Shown here: one piece after another, positions 39,206-48,850 of the stretch
Position numbering within the stretch: position 1 is the first letter of the stretch
Layout: the number at the start of each line of letters is the position of its first letter
Origin: Bin5 sp034422415
GTDB lineage: Bacteria > Chloroflexota > Anaerolineae > Caldilineales > Caldilineaceae
DNA: 64,000 bases
Direction: 5' to 3'
Assembly: GCA_965202955.1 (NCBI GenBank)
Contig: OZ241871.1
Span: 2,542,001 to 2,606,000 of the forward strand
Made by a program: the position numbers and the translations under genes
Notes under the pieces: model-generated
Database searches by the model: none
Told to the model about the DNA's origin: nothing
The model's input: only the letters and a program-made list of their open reading frames with translations

Positions 39206-40249
39206 ATGATGCATAAGGCAGGTATCGCCGGCGCAACCGGCTACATTGGCTACGAACTGATCACGCTGATTCACCGCCATCCACGGCTTGAAATCGCCTG
39301 GCTGACGAGCGAGCGCAATGCCGGCAAGCGTTTCAATCAGGTTTTCAGCACGCCGTGGGACTACCCGCTGATTTCCCTGGCCGATGCCTATTTGCGCACC
39401 GATGAGGTCGATGTCGTCTTCCTCTGTCTGCCCCATGCCGAATCGATGGAGGCAGTCAGCCGCTTTTACGCAGCCGGCGTCCGCGTTATTGATCTCAGCG
39501 CCGATTTTCGCCTCAAGGACATCAATACTTATAAGCGATGGTACGGCGCCGAGCACACCGCGCCGCAGCTATGCGCCGAGGCCCGCTACGGCCTGTCCGA
39601 GCTCTTCCGCGGCGAACTGAGCGGCGCCAGGCTGATCGCAAACCCCGGCTGCTATCCCACCAGCGTCAACCTCGGCCTGTTCCCGCTCGCCAGAGCCGGC
39701 TGGCTGGGCGAACGCGTCATCGTTGACAGCAAGAGCGGTGTTTCCGGCGCAGGCCGCAAGACCAACCTGACCTACCAGTTCGTCGAGGCCAACGAAAACA
39801 TCACTCCGTACAGCGTCGGCCACCGTCACCGGCATATCGCCGAGATGGAGCAGGTCCTCGGCGCGGCCAACGGCGGCGGGCCCGGGCGTACCTTGCGTTT
39901 CTTGTTCACGCCGCACCTGCTGCCGGTCAATCGAGGCATTCTCAGCACAATGTACGTCGACGTGTCCGCCGGTGTGACCGAAGAGCGCATCCGCGAGCTG
40001 TACGCCGAAAACTACGCCGGCGAGCCGTTCATCCATCTGCTGCCTCCCGGTGAGCAGGCCAGCCTCGCCCACACCGTCGGCACCAATCGCTGCGCCATCG
40101 GAATCACACAAGCGGACCCGTCACAGCCCGATGGAAGCGAATTTGTTATCACCGCCTCGATTGATAATTTGGTCAAAGGCGGCAGCGGGCAAGCGATCCA
40201 GAACTACAACATCGCCGCCGGCCTAGATGAGACCGCGGGCCTCAAGTAA
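39206..40249 (+). CDS. argC: N-acetyl-gamma-glutamyl-phosphate reductase
   Basis: Third step of arginine synthesis: NADPH reduction of N-acetylglutamyl phosphate. The 347-residue protein has 'AGIAGATGYIGYELITLI' at the N-terminus, catalytic Cys149 in 'LIANPGCYPTSVNLGLFPL', 'DSKSGVSGAGRKTN' and 'HRHIAEMEQVL'. GAGGAG at 39196-39201 precedes two tandem ATGs (39206, 39209). It is the first structural gene behind the arginine attenuator. Confidence 0.97.
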   Translation: MMHKAGIAGATGYIGYELITLIHRHPRLEIAWLTSERNAGKRFNQVFSTPWDYPLISLADAYLRTDEVDVVFLCLPHAESMEAVSRFYAAGVRVIDLSADFRLKDINTYKRWYGAEHTAPQLCAEARYGLSELFRGELSGARLIANPGCYPTSVNLGLFPLARAGWLGERVIVDSKSGVSGAGRKTNLTYQFVEANENITPYSVGHRHRHIAEMEQVLGAANGGGPGRTLRFLFTPHLLPVNRGILSTMYVDVSAGVTEERIRELYAENYAGEPFIHLLPPGEQASLAHTVGTNRCAIGITQADPSQPDGSEFVITASIDNLVKGGSGQAIQNYNIAAGLDETAGLK

Positions 40250-40302
40250 CCGCGCGCGCCGGTTGCCGGTTTCGGGTTTTTCGAGAGCGACGCCTTGTCA
40301 AA

Positions 40303-41118
40303 ATGCCAGAACCAATGGGAGCGAGCCGGGATTCCAGCGAACAGGAGTCGGTGACCACCTTGCTGGAGGGCAAAATCTCGGTGGCGGCGGCGCTGCGCTC
40401 GCCCTATCGCACCGTCCACCGCGTCCTGCTGCGCGCCGGCCGGCAGGAGCGGGCGATGCGCTGGCTGCAGCACCGCGCGCGCGAGGCCAACGTGCCGGTC
40501 GAGCAGGTCGCCGCGGCCGAGATCGACGCCGTCGCCCAAGGGAACTCGCACGGCGGCGTGGCTGCGGTGGCAGGGCAACGCCGGTTCGTCGATATGGCAT
40601 CGTTGCTGCCCCGGGGGGACGCGTCCGCCTTTGTCGTGATGTTGGACGGCATTGAGGACCCCTTCAACTTCGGCCACGCGCTGCGCGCGCTCTACGCCAT
40701 GGGCGTGCACGGTTTGGTGCTGCGCCCGCGCAACTGGATGAGCGCGGCCGCAACGGTAGCGAGGGCCTCAGCGGGCGCATCGGAGCTGATCCCGATCGCA
40801 GTTGCCGAAACCGCTGACGAGGCCGCGCATTTTTTCCGTCAACAGGGGCTGACCGTAGCCTGCGCGCAGAAGGAGAACGCAGTTCCTATCGATCAGGCCG
40901 ACCTGACCACCCCGCTCTTTCTGCTGGTCGGCGGCGAAAAGCGAGGCGTGACGCGCTCGTTCATCGGTCAGGCCGACCTGTGCCTGCAGGTTCCGTACGA
41001 CAGGGACGACTTTGCGCCTTCACTGGGCACAACAGCCGCCGCCGCCGCGTTGGGCTACGAGGTGATGCGGCAGAGAAAAACTTCGCTTAATGCAGGCCGC
41101 AGGCGCGTGGTCCGGTAA
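40303..41118 (+). CDS. TrmH/SpoU-family RNA methyltransferase-like protein
   Basis: A 271-residue SPOUT protein: N-terminal substrate-binding-like domain ('GKISVAAALRSPYRTVHRVLLRAGRQE'), then motif 1 'VVMLDGIEDPFNFGHALRALYAMG' near 117-140, motif 2 'LFLLVGGEKRGVTRSF' near 203-218, and motif 3 'LQVPYDRDDFAPSLGTTAAAAALGYEV'. Family motif 3 usually reads SLNVS; here it is SLGTT, losing the conserved Asn. 2'-O-methylation of rRNA or tRNA is the family role; activity or site is not clear. It sits inside the arginine operon, 53 bases after argC and 61 before argB. Confidence 0.82.
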   Translation: MPEPMGASRDSSEQESVTTLLEGKISVAAALRSPYRTVHRVLLRAGRQERAMRWLQHRAREANVPVEQVAAAEIDAVAQGNSHGGVAAVAGQRRFVDMASLLPRGDASAFVVMLDGIEDPFNFGHALRALYAMGVHGLVLRPRNWMSAAATVARASAGASELIPIAVAETADEAAHFFRQQGLTVACAQKENAVPIDQADLTTPLFLLVGGEKRGVTRSFIGQADLCLQVPYDRDDFAPSLGTTAAAAALGYEVMRQRKTSLNAGRRRVVR

Positions 41119-41179
41119 ATGCCGGACGACTAGCGGGGAGCCGCGGGCAAGCGACCACCATCTCGCACGAGGCAACACA

Positions 41180-41998
<819 letters not shown>

Positions 41999-42096
41999 TC
42001 CAGTGTTCCCTCCGTCAGCCAGGATCGGTACACGCAACGGGAAGTTGTGCTTCCACGAAAAGCTCGAAGCGACATAACAATTTTCAGGAGGAAAAA

Positions 42097-43284
42097 GTGA
42101 ACGCAGAGGAAATTATTCAGAACGAAAAGGAGTACGTGCTCGGCGTTTTCGGGCGGCCGCCTTTCGTGCTGACCGAGGGCAAGGGCAGCACGGTCTATGA
42201 CAGCGCCGGTAAGGGCTATCTTGACCTGGTTGCCGGTATCGCGGTGAACGTGCTCGGCTACGGCGACGCCGAAGTTGAGCAGGCGATTAAAGAGGCCGCG
42301 TCTACCGGCATGTTCCACACCAGCAACCTCTATCACACGGAGCCGCATACCCTGCTTGCCAAAAAGCTGTGCGAGACCAGCTTCGCCGACAAGGTGCACT
42401 ACTGTCTCTGCGGCGCAAGCGCCAACGAGGGGGCCTTCAAATTCGCCCGCCGCTACGCGCGCGAGCACGGTCACGAGGACAAATGGGAGATTCTCGCCTT
42501 CCGCGACGCCTTCCACGGGCGGCTCTTCGGCGCGCTGGCGGCCACGCCACGTGAAAAGTACCAGCAGCCGTTCGAACCGCTCATGCCCGGCGTCCGCTTC
42601 GCCGACTTCAACGACCTCGACGACGCCCGCGCCAAGATGAGCGACAAGGTCTGCGCCATCATCGTCGAGCCGATCCAGGGTGAAGGCGGCATCAACCCGG
42701 CCACGCCCGAGTTCCTCAGCGGCCTGCGTGCACTCGCCGACGAATACGGCGCGCTCCTCATCTTCGACGAGGTCCAGTGCGGCCTCGGACGCAGCGGGGA
42801 CCTGTGGGCCTACCAGGGCTACGGCGTCGAGCCGGATATCCTGAGCGCGGCCAAGCCGCTCGCCGGCGGTCTGCCCATGGGCGCTATCCTGATGAAGCAG
42901 AAAGTTGCCGACACCATCCATCCCGGCGACCACGCCAGCACATTCGCCGGCAACCCCTTCACCACGCATGTCGCCTGCACAGTGGTGGACCGGGTCGCGC
43001 AGCCGTCCTTCCTGGCCGATGTAAAAGAAAAGGGCCAATACCTGATGGAGCTGCTCGCTGAACTGAACAGCCCCCATATCCTCGAAATTCGGGGCGCGGG
43101 TCTGATCGTCGGCATCGAACTGGACATCGAGGCCAATCCGATCGTGGAGAAGGGCTACGAGGCCGGTATGCTGCTCCTGAGCGCAGGCGAAAAGGTCGTC
43201 CGCTTTGTTCCGCCCTTGACAATCAGCAAGGAGGAGCTGGCCCTCGCCGTCTCGAAACTGGGCGCAATCCTCCAGGAACTGTAA
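42097..43284 (+). CDS. argD: Acetylornithine aminotransferase
   Basis: PLP-dependent class III aminotransferase converting N-acetylglutamate semialdehyde to N-acetylornithine. The 395-residue protein has 'FVLTEGKGSTVYDSAGKGYLDLVAGIAVNVLGYG', 'HYCLCGASANEGAFKFARRYA', 'AIIVEPIQGEGGINPATPEFLSGLRALADEYGALLIFDEVQCGLGRSG', and the PLP lysine in 'DILSAAKPLAGGLPMGA'. The GTG at 42097 is 5 bases after a perfect AGGAGG, so it is a confident non-ATG start. The 98-base gap from argB contains no gene. Confidence 0.95.
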   Translation: MNAEEIIQNEKEYVLGVFGRPPFVLTEGKGSTVYDSAGKGYLDLVAGIAVNVLGYGDAEVEQAIKEAASTGMFHTSNLYHTEPHTLLAKKLCETSFADKVHYCLCGASANEGAFKFARRYAREHGHEDKWEILAFRDAFHGRLFGALAATPREKYQQPFEPLMPGVRFADFNDLDDARAKMSDKVCAIIVEPIQGEGGINPATPEFLSGLRALADEYGALLIFDEVQCGLGRSGDLWAYQGYGVEPDILSAAKPLAGGLPMGAILMKQKVADTIHPGDHASTFAGNPFTTHVACTVVDRVAQPSFLADVKEKGQYLMELLAELNSPHILEIRGAGLIVGIELDIEANPIVEKGYEAGMLLLSAGEKVVRFVPPLTISKEELALAVSKLGAILQEL

Positions 43285-43357
43285 CGCTCCCGGTGGGTGG
43301 CCGGTGGACTGCGAAAAACATCGAGTTCCCGGCCACCGACCGCTGGCCACTGAGGTT

Positions 43358-44053
43358 ATGAGCGAGATTCAACTTCGACCGGCAACCGAAGAGGACGTCT
43401 CTGCCATCGCCGCGCTCGTCAACGGTTTCGCGGCCCAAAACCTGATGCTGCCGCGTACCGAGGAGAGCATTCTCCAGTCACTGCCCGACTGGCTGATCGC
43501 GCTGACGCGTCCTGAACCCGATCCCGAGCCCGCTGACGAGCCCCTGGGCGGCTGCCCGCAACTGCTCGGATGCGGCTCCCTCGTTGCCCTGACCGAGCAA
43601 CTGGTCGAGATTCGCTCGCTGGCCGTCGCCCCTGCCGGCCAGGGCAAGGGCATCGGGCGGCGCATTGTCGAGGAACTCGTGCAGGTCGCGACCGCGCGCG
43701 GCTACGCGCAGATCTGTGCGCTCACCCTGCAGGAATCCTTCTTCCAAAAACTCGGTTTTGACGTTGTCGACCGCTGGAGCATCAGCCCCAAACTCTGGCA
43801 GGACTGCATCTACTGTCCCAAGTTCCACCACTGCGACGAGGTAGCCGTGGCCCGCAATCTGACCGACAGACCGTTCGACACGGCGGACACAGCGCAGCCC
43901 GCCGCCTCGCCGCTGCTCAAATGGCAGGCCTGGCAGCCGCTGAAGCTTGCTTACCGGCGCCCGCGTAGCGAAACAGCAGAGGCCCACTCTGCAGGCAATC
44001 CCCGACCGATTCAACTGGACGACGACGAGTCGCGCGAGGACGGTGTAGAGTGA
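43358..44053 (+). CDS. argA: N-acetylglutamate synthase, short GNAT type
   Basis: Acetyl-CoA-dependent acetylation of glutamate to start arginine synthesis. A single GNAT domain: 'IQLRPATEEDVSAIAALVNGFAAQNLMLPRTEESI', 'LVEIRSLAVAPAGQGKGIGRRIVEELVQVATARGY', 'ALTLQESFFQKLGFDVVDRWSISPKLWQDCIYCPKFHHCDEVAV'. The L-x(2)-IRSLAV and FF-KLGF...CxxCPxxxxCxE pattern matches stand-alone short ArgA enzymes, which lack the kinase-like domain. A Pro/Thr-rich ~55-residue tail is unusual. Its stop overlaps the carA start (GTGA), implying coupling. Identification is strengthened by operon position between argD and carA. Confidence 0.88.
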   Translation: MSEIQLRPATEEDVSAIAALVNGFAAQNLMLPRTEESILQSLPDWLIALTRPEPDPEPADEPLGGCPQLLGCGSLVALTEQLVEIRSLAVAPAGQGKGIGRRIVEELVQVATARGYAQICALTLQESFFQKLGFDVVDRWSISPKLWQDCIYCPKFHHCDEVAVARNLTDRPFDTADTAQPAASPLLKWQAWQPLKLAYRRPRSETAEAHSAGNPRPIQLDDDESREDGVE

Positions 44054-45249
44054 GGGCCATTCTTGCTCTGGCCAATGGCCGCGTCTTCGAGGGCGAAGCC
44101 TTCGGCGCCCGGCGAACGGTCGTCGGCGAGGTCGTCTTCAACACCAGCCTCACCGGCTACCAGGAGGTGCTGACCGATCCCTCCTATCGCGGGCAGATGG
44201 TCTGCATGACCGTGCCCCACGTCGGCAACACCGGCGTCAACCGCGAAGACGTCGAGAGTGACCGACCGCAGGTGACCGCCTTTATCGTGCGCGAGGTCAG
44301 CCCCGTTGTCTCCAACTGGCGCGCCAACGAAAACCTGGAGAGCTATCTCAGCCGTCACGCCATCCCCGGCATCAGCCAGGTCGACACGCGTGCGCTGACG
44401 CGGCTGTTGCGCGAGCAGGGCGTGCTCCACGGCGCCCTCTGCACCGACGGCAGCCATTCGTCCGCCGAGCTGGTCGAGCTTGCCCGCAGCTGGGAGGGGC
44501 TGGACGGCCGCGACCTGGTCCAGGAGGTCACCTGCGAAGAGCCGTACTTCTGGAACGCCGAAACGAAAGGCGAGTGGACCCCGGTCGCGTCGGGAAGCAA
44601 CGATTACGGCGCCTGGCAGGCGGGCGGCGGGCATGCCTCCCCGCTCATCGTCGCCTACGACTTCGGCATGAAACACAACATATTGCGCCGCCTGGCAAGC
44701 CACAACCTGCGCGTCGCCGTCGTTCCTGCCAATACCCCCGCCAAGGAGGTCCTGCAGCTGGACCCCGACGGTATCTTTCTCAGCAATGGCCCCGGCGACC
44801 CCGCCGGCGTCCCCTACGCGGCAAGCGCAGTTGCCGCTCTGCTCGAAAGCGGCCTGCCCATGTTCGGCATCTGCCTGGGCCACCAGATCATCGGCCTTGC
44901 CCTCGGCGCGCAGACCTTCAAGCTCAAGTTCGGGCACCACGGCGGCAACCAGCCCGTCAGCGATGTCGACAGCGCCAACATTCAGATCACCGCACAGAAT
45001 CACAACTATGCCGTCGACCAGGAGTCGCTGCCCCCTAACGTCGAGATTACGCATCTTAACCTCAATGACGGTACCCTCGAGGGAATGCGCCTGACCGACC
45101 GGCCCGTATTCTGCGTGCAATATCACCCCGAAGGCAGCCCCGGCCCGCACGACGCCGACCTCCTCTTCGCCCGCTTCGCCCAGACCGTGCATGAATTCCA
45201 CGCCGTCCGGACGAAAGCCTCTCCCGGTCCGCCCGCTCCAAGTCCCTGA
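44050..45249 (+). CDS. carA: Carbamoyl-phosphate synthase small subunit
   Basis: Glutamine amidotransferase subunit that supplies ammonia to CarB. The 399-residue protein has an N-terminal CPSase small-chain domain ('LANGRVFEGEAFGARRTVVGEVVFNTSLTGYQEVLTDPSY') and a class I GATase with the nucleophile Cys in 'MFGICLGHQIIGLALG' and the His-x-Glu in 'FCVQYHPEGSPGPHD'. The start is a GTG sharing four bases (GTGA) with the argA stop. As last gene of the attenuated arginine operon its expression should follow arginine supply, although its product also serves pyrimidines; carB is elsewhere. Confidence 0.96.
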   Translation: MRAILALANGRVFEGEAFGARRTVVGEVVFNTSLTGYQEVLTDPSYRGQMVCMTVPHVGNTGVNREDVESDRPQVTAFIVREVSPVVSNWRANENLESYLSRHAIPGISQVDTRALTRLLREQGVLHGALCTDGSHSSAELVELARSWEGLDGRDLVQEVTCEEPYFWNAETKGEWTPVASGSNDYGAWQAGGGHASPLIVAYDFGMKHNILRRLASHNLRVAVVPANTPAKEVLQLDPDGIFLSNGPGDPAGVPYAASAVAALLESGLPMFGICLGHQIIGLALGAQTFKLKFGHHGGNQPVSDVDSANIQITAQNHNYAVDQESLPPNVEITHLNLNDGTLEGMRLTDRPVFCVQYHPEGSPGPHDADLLFARFAQTVHEFHAVRTKASPGPPAPSP

Positions 45250-45288
45250 TCTTCCCTTTCCGCAAACCGTTTGTAACGCCAGGGCGCC

Positions 45289-46539
45289 CTATTTGTCCTC
45301 CGCCGTTGTAATCTGCCCCAAGCTGCCCGCGCCGGTGAGGTAAGCAAACAGTTTCCTGCGGTTTTCTTCACGCCGCTCCTCCGCAGTCTTGCTCTCCCAT
45401 TCCTCCCGTTCCTCCTGGGACGCGGCCGGCGAGCCGGCCTTGAGAACGCTTTTCAGTCCCTGGCCCCGCCCCGCGATTTCCATGTCGCCGGGGATCTCTT
45501 CGCCGATCGCATCCATCACCTCTTCGGCAACGTAGATCGGGCTGTGCGCGTACAGCGCCAGCGCAATCGCGTCGCTGGGCCGCGCATCCACGGCAACTGT
45601 GTCGCTTCCGGTCCGCAACGCTATCGTCGCATAGAAACAGTCGCTCTCCAGCGCCGATACACACACCGAACCGATCTCTACACCCGCCTTGTCCAGCAGT
45701 CCTGCAAAAAGACTGTATGTCGTCGGCCGGCTCCCCTCTATCTCCAGCAGATTCAGCGCGATGTTCTCAGCCTCGTAAGGTCCGATCCAGATCGCCAGCA
45801 GACGGCGTTCGCTTTCATCGATCAGTACCAGGATGCGGTGGTCCCTCTCCGGGTCCGGAATCACGATGTCGAGTACGGAAACGGGGATCATCTGATTGCT
45901 CCTTGATTTTCCGTCAATGGGTGTTCTTTTCTGCAATTCAGCGAAAGTCGAACGCAATCGCGAGCGCAGCTGACCGCGTGACTTATGCAGACGACCTTTG
46001 ACTGCGGTCTCGCTGATCTGCAGAACTGAGGCGACCTCGCGTACGTTCAGCTGTTCAAAGTAGTAGAGAAGGACCGCTTCGCGGTTGGCCGCTGAAAGTT
46101 GCGCGACCGCGTCCAGGATTAGGCGATGCGTTTCCCTCGCCTGCGCCACTTCGTCCGGTTGCGGCGCCTTGACCGAAAAGGGCAGTGAGTCGAAGCTGCG
46201 TCCGCCGCTGAGCAGCTCGAGCGACAGTGTATCAACGCGCGGTCTGCGCAGCTGATTCTTGCACAGATTGACGACGATCCCGCACAGCCAGGCGCGAAAA
46301 CTGTTTGGCTCACGCAACCGGTCGAGCGAGAGATAGGCGTGCAGGACCGCCTCCTGCGTCAACTCCAGTCCCCACTCCCGTTCACCGACTATTCGAGTCG
46401 CCAGTGAGAGCGCGATCGGTTGATGCCGCTCGATCAGTTCATCGAATGCCCGCCGCTCACCCTCCTGTGCGCGGCGTACAAGCTCGCCGTCGGTCAACGA
46501 CAGAGCAGACGGTTCGTTCATGAGATTTGGCGGATGCAT
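45289..46539 (-). CDS. ECF sigma-70-like / bifunctional nuclease (DUF151) fusion
   Basis: One 416-residue frame joins two unrelated domains. Residues ~17-100 are sigma region 2 ('LVRRAQEGERRAFDELIERHQ', 'FRAWLCGIVVNLCKNQLRRPR') and ~130-200 region 4 with HTH ('LSAANREAVLLYYFEQLNVREVASVLQISETAVKGRLHKSRGQLRSRL'). Residues ~217-350 are a DUF151 bifunctional nuclease domain ('LAIWIGPYEAENIALNLLEIEGSRPTTYSLFAGLL', 'AVDARPSDAIALALYAHSPIYVAEEVMD'), then an acidic tail. Inside the frame an AAGGAG (45899-45904) lies 7 bases before Met217 (ATG at 45891), so the nuclease could also be made alone. Start M1 (46539) or M7 (46521) is uncertain. Confidence 0.88.
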   Translation of the reverse strand: MHPPNLMNEPSALSLTDGELVRRAQEGERRAFDELIERHQPIALSLATRIVGEREWGLELTQEAVLHAYLSLDRLREPNSFRAWLCGIVVNLCKNQLRRPRVDTLSLELLSGGRSFDSLPFSVKAPQPDEVAQARETHRLILDAVAQLSAANREAVLLYYFEQLNVREVASVLQISETAVKGRLHKSRGQLRSRLRSTFAELQKRTPIDGKSRSNQMIPVSVLDIVIPDPERDHRILVLIDESERRLLAIWIGPYEAENIALNLLEIEGSRPTTYSLFAGLLDKAGVEIGSVCVSALESDCFYATIALRTGSDTVAVDARPSDAIALALYAHSPIYVAEEVMDAIGEEIPGDMEIAGRGQGLKSVLKAGSPAASQEEREEWESKTAEERREENRRKLFAYLTGAGSLGQITTAEDK

Positions 46540-47150
46540 CCCGTTCGTGACTGCCGATTGGTTCGACCATTTGTGCTATATTTCTCAGGTACACCACAGC
46601 GAGAGTCAGTTCGTTTCTGCCGTCAGCGATTCAGTGAAGAAAAATGTAGGGCCCCCTCTCTTTCAAATAATAAAATACAATTTCTAACGCCGTTCCTGCA
46701 TACACCTGTTGACTTATCAGACGCGCCGCGCAATTCACTACGTTCCCTGGCCGACCAGAGCCGCTACGATAGTCGTCTGCAAGGCACACCAAGATACGTT
46801 TTTCTTCCCCGGACGCTCGTAAACGCTCGTACGAGTTGACCTGCGCATACTCCCATTGGCGGCAGGACGCCTCTCGCGTCCCCGATCGCGGTTAAGCCGA
46901 ATTGCCTCCCGGTCGCAGCGGGTAGGTCAACCCCAACTTCAGGAGTACCGGAACTGGTCGCGAATGTCTTCTATCTGTAGTTTAGTGGTATAATCCCTCC
47001 AATTGGTTACCGCGCATCTTATCTGCCGCCGCGGTCGCGTATAAAACGACGGCTTCGGGAACGCATTCCCGTGCACGCTCGTTTCTTCGACATACCATGC
47101 TCCTATATTTTGGTCTGCTCCTCACATCATACCGCTGGAGTAAAGCCAGG
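46540..47150. other. Long divergent intergenic region
   Basis: 611 bases without a supported gene between the sigma/DUF151 fusion (-) and the PA14 lipoprotein (+). It holds AT-rich stretches around 46658-46690 and the promoter at 46989. A tRNA-like 'GTAGTTTAGTGGTATAAT' at about 46977 has no matching anticodon or T arm and is not called. Otherwise I see nothing. Confidence 0.6.
46986..46994 (+). promoter_or_regulatory. Extended -10 promoter of the PA14 lipoprotein
   Basis: TGG-TATAAT (46986-46994; hexamer 46989-46994 perfect). The -35 region is weak. About 155 bases of leader follow. Confidence 0.5.
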
Positions 47151-48812
47151 ATGAAGACCCACAGTCGCCTCCCACAGCTTAACCACCGGATTGCCAGCCG
47201 CACGCCCCGCTTCGTCCCGTTCGCCGCACTTGCTCTTTTCCTGTTGGTTTTCAGCGCCTGTACCGGGACCCCCTACAGCCCCGCGGTCGGCGTACCCACG
47301 CGACCGCCTGTCGAGCGGACCAGCAGTGAACCGGCCATTGCCATCTCGCCTGAGTCAGGCGCCGCCGGCGTCTATGTACAGGTCGTCGGCGAAGGCTGGC
47401 CCACCAGCAGCCTCGTCTTGATCGCTTTGCGCGACGAGCGCGGCCGCAGCGGAATCCTGGCCGCCAGCACCGCCGACACCGATGGCAACATCAGCACCGG
47501 CTTCCTCTACCCCATCAGCCCGCGCTGGCTCGACGACGGCGACCATACCATACTCGCCTACACCTCCGACGGCCGCATGGAGGCAACGGCCCTCTTCCGC
47601 ACCGGCGAAGCCGATGAAACCATTCAAGGGGCCGCAACGGTTGTGGATACTGCGACGGCGACAGCGACAACTGAACCGGCGACTGCAACCGCCGTCCCGA
47701 CAGCCTCGGCCACGCCTACCCCGACGCCTACCCCCACGGTTACGCCAACGCCCACGACCACGCCGATACCAATCCCCACCCCGCTTATCATCACCGACTG
47801 GCGCGGCGAATACTGGAACAACGCGAATCTGTCGGGCCCGCCTGTTCTAACACGCAACGACCTGGTGATCTTCTTCAACTGGGGCGAGGGGGCACCCGAT
47901 ACCAGCCTTGGCGTCAATCACTTCAGCGCCCGCTGGAGCCGCACGCTCAGTTTCGATGCCGGCATCTATCGCTTCAACATCGAAGTCGACGACGGCTTCC
48001 GCCTCTTCATCGACGGCGTACTCGTCCTCGATGAGTGGGAAGAAGGCGCCACGCGCACCTATACGGTCGATGTTCCCCTCAGTGCAGGAAGCCACTCGAT
48101 CCAACTCGACTATTTTGAGCGCACGGGCATCTCGCTGTTGCGTTTCTGGTGGGACCGCAAGGAGACTTTCAGCGGCTGGAAAGGCGAATACTTCGGCAAT
48201 CGAGAACTGCAGGGCAACCCCGTCCTCATCCGCGACGAGCCGACGATCGACTTCTCCTGGCAGGAGGGCAGCCCCGCCGTCAACCTGCCGGTTGACCACT
48301 TCTCTGCCCGCTGGCAGCGGAGCATCAACTTCGAAGCCGGCATCTACAGCTTCTTCTTGCGCGTAGACGACGGCGCCCGCGTCTACATTGATAACCAAGT
48401 CGTGATCGATGAGTGGCGCGACGGCGCCGACCGTACCGTCAGCGTCGATGTCGACCTGCCCGCCGGTGAACGCGCCGTCCAGGTCGAATTTTTCGAGAAT
48501 TCCGGCCACGCCCTCATCAGTTTCTGGTGGCAGCTCGCGCCCACGCCGACGCCGACGGTTACCCCGACGCCAACTGAAACGGCGCTGCCGACCGACACGG
48601 CGCTGCCGACCGAAACGCCGACGCCGACGGATACGCCAACCATAACGCCGACGCCGACGGATACGCCAACCATAACGCCGACGTCGACCGAAACGGCGCT
48701 GCCGACCGACACGCCGACGCCGACCGAAACGCCAACGCCGACGGATACGCCGACGCCGACGGATACGCCGACAGCGACACCGACACCGACCGAAACGCCG
48801 ACGCCAGGCTAG
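47151..48812 (+). CDS. Lipoprotein with two PA14 domains and Thr-Pro stalks
   Basis: A 553-residue surface protein. The signal peptide ends in lipobox FSAC (C37); an IPT-like beta domain ('IAISPESGAAGVYVQVVGEGWP', ~62-150) follows, then a TP-rich linker (185-212), PA14-1 (~217-335) and PA14-2 (~343-461), each with 'GEYW/FxN', 'VDHFSARW', 'DDGxRxxID' and 'DEW' landmarks, and a 90-residue Thr-Pro/Glu/Asp repeat tail. PA14 domains bind glycans or act as adhesins. A role in cell-surface carbohydrate binding is inferred. The start ATG 47151 fits the signal peptide. It is followed by a sugar isomerase-like gene. Confidence 0.85.
   Translation: MKTHSRLPQLNHRIASRTPRFVPFAALALFLLVFSACTGTPYSPAVGVPTRPPVERTSSEPAIAISPESGAAGVYVQVVGEGWPTSSLVLIALRDERGRSGILAASTADTDGNISTGFLYPISPRWLDDGDHTILAYTSDGRMEATALFRTGEADETIQGAATVVDTATATATTEPATATAVPTASATPTPTPTPTVTPTPTTTPIPIPTPLIITDWRGEYWNNANLSGPPVLTRNDLVIFFNWGEGAPDTSLGVNHFSARWSRTLSFDAGIYRFNIEVDDGFRLFIDGVLVLDEWEEGATRTYTVDVPLSAGSHSIQLDYFERTGISLLRFWWDRKETFSGWKGEYFGNRELQGNPVLIRDEPTIDFSWQEGSPAVNLPVDHFSARWQRSINFEAGIYSFFLRVDDGARVYIDNQVVIDEWRDGADRTVSVDVDLPAGERAVQVEFFENSGHALISFWWQLAPTPTPTVTPTPTETALPTDTALPTETPTPTDTPTITPTPTDTPTITPTSTETALPTDTPTPTETPTPTDTPTPTDTPTATPTPTETPTPG
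48541..48810 (+). repeat. Tandem low-complexity coding repeat (Thr-Pro stalk)
   Basis: Hexamer-based units (ACGCCG, GATACG, GAAACG) repeat across 270 bases inside the PA14 lipoprotein; a 30-base unit occurs twice in tandem around 48621-48680. It encodes T-P-T-x-T repeats. Likely prone to length change. Confidence 0.8.
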
Positions 48813-48850
48813 GTAGGGTCAGTCTGGGAGCGAATGAAGGGAGCCGCGCC

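Noticed and set aside
46976..47030. tRNA-like D-arm sequence GTAGTTTAGTGGTATAAT
   Set aside because: No anticodon stem, no TTCGA T-loop and no CCA-side acceptor pairing follow; it is better read as an extended -10 promoter.
48541..48810. CRISPR-like array
   Set aside because: Hexamer-based repeats inside a coding frame for Thr-Pro stalks, with no unique spacers.
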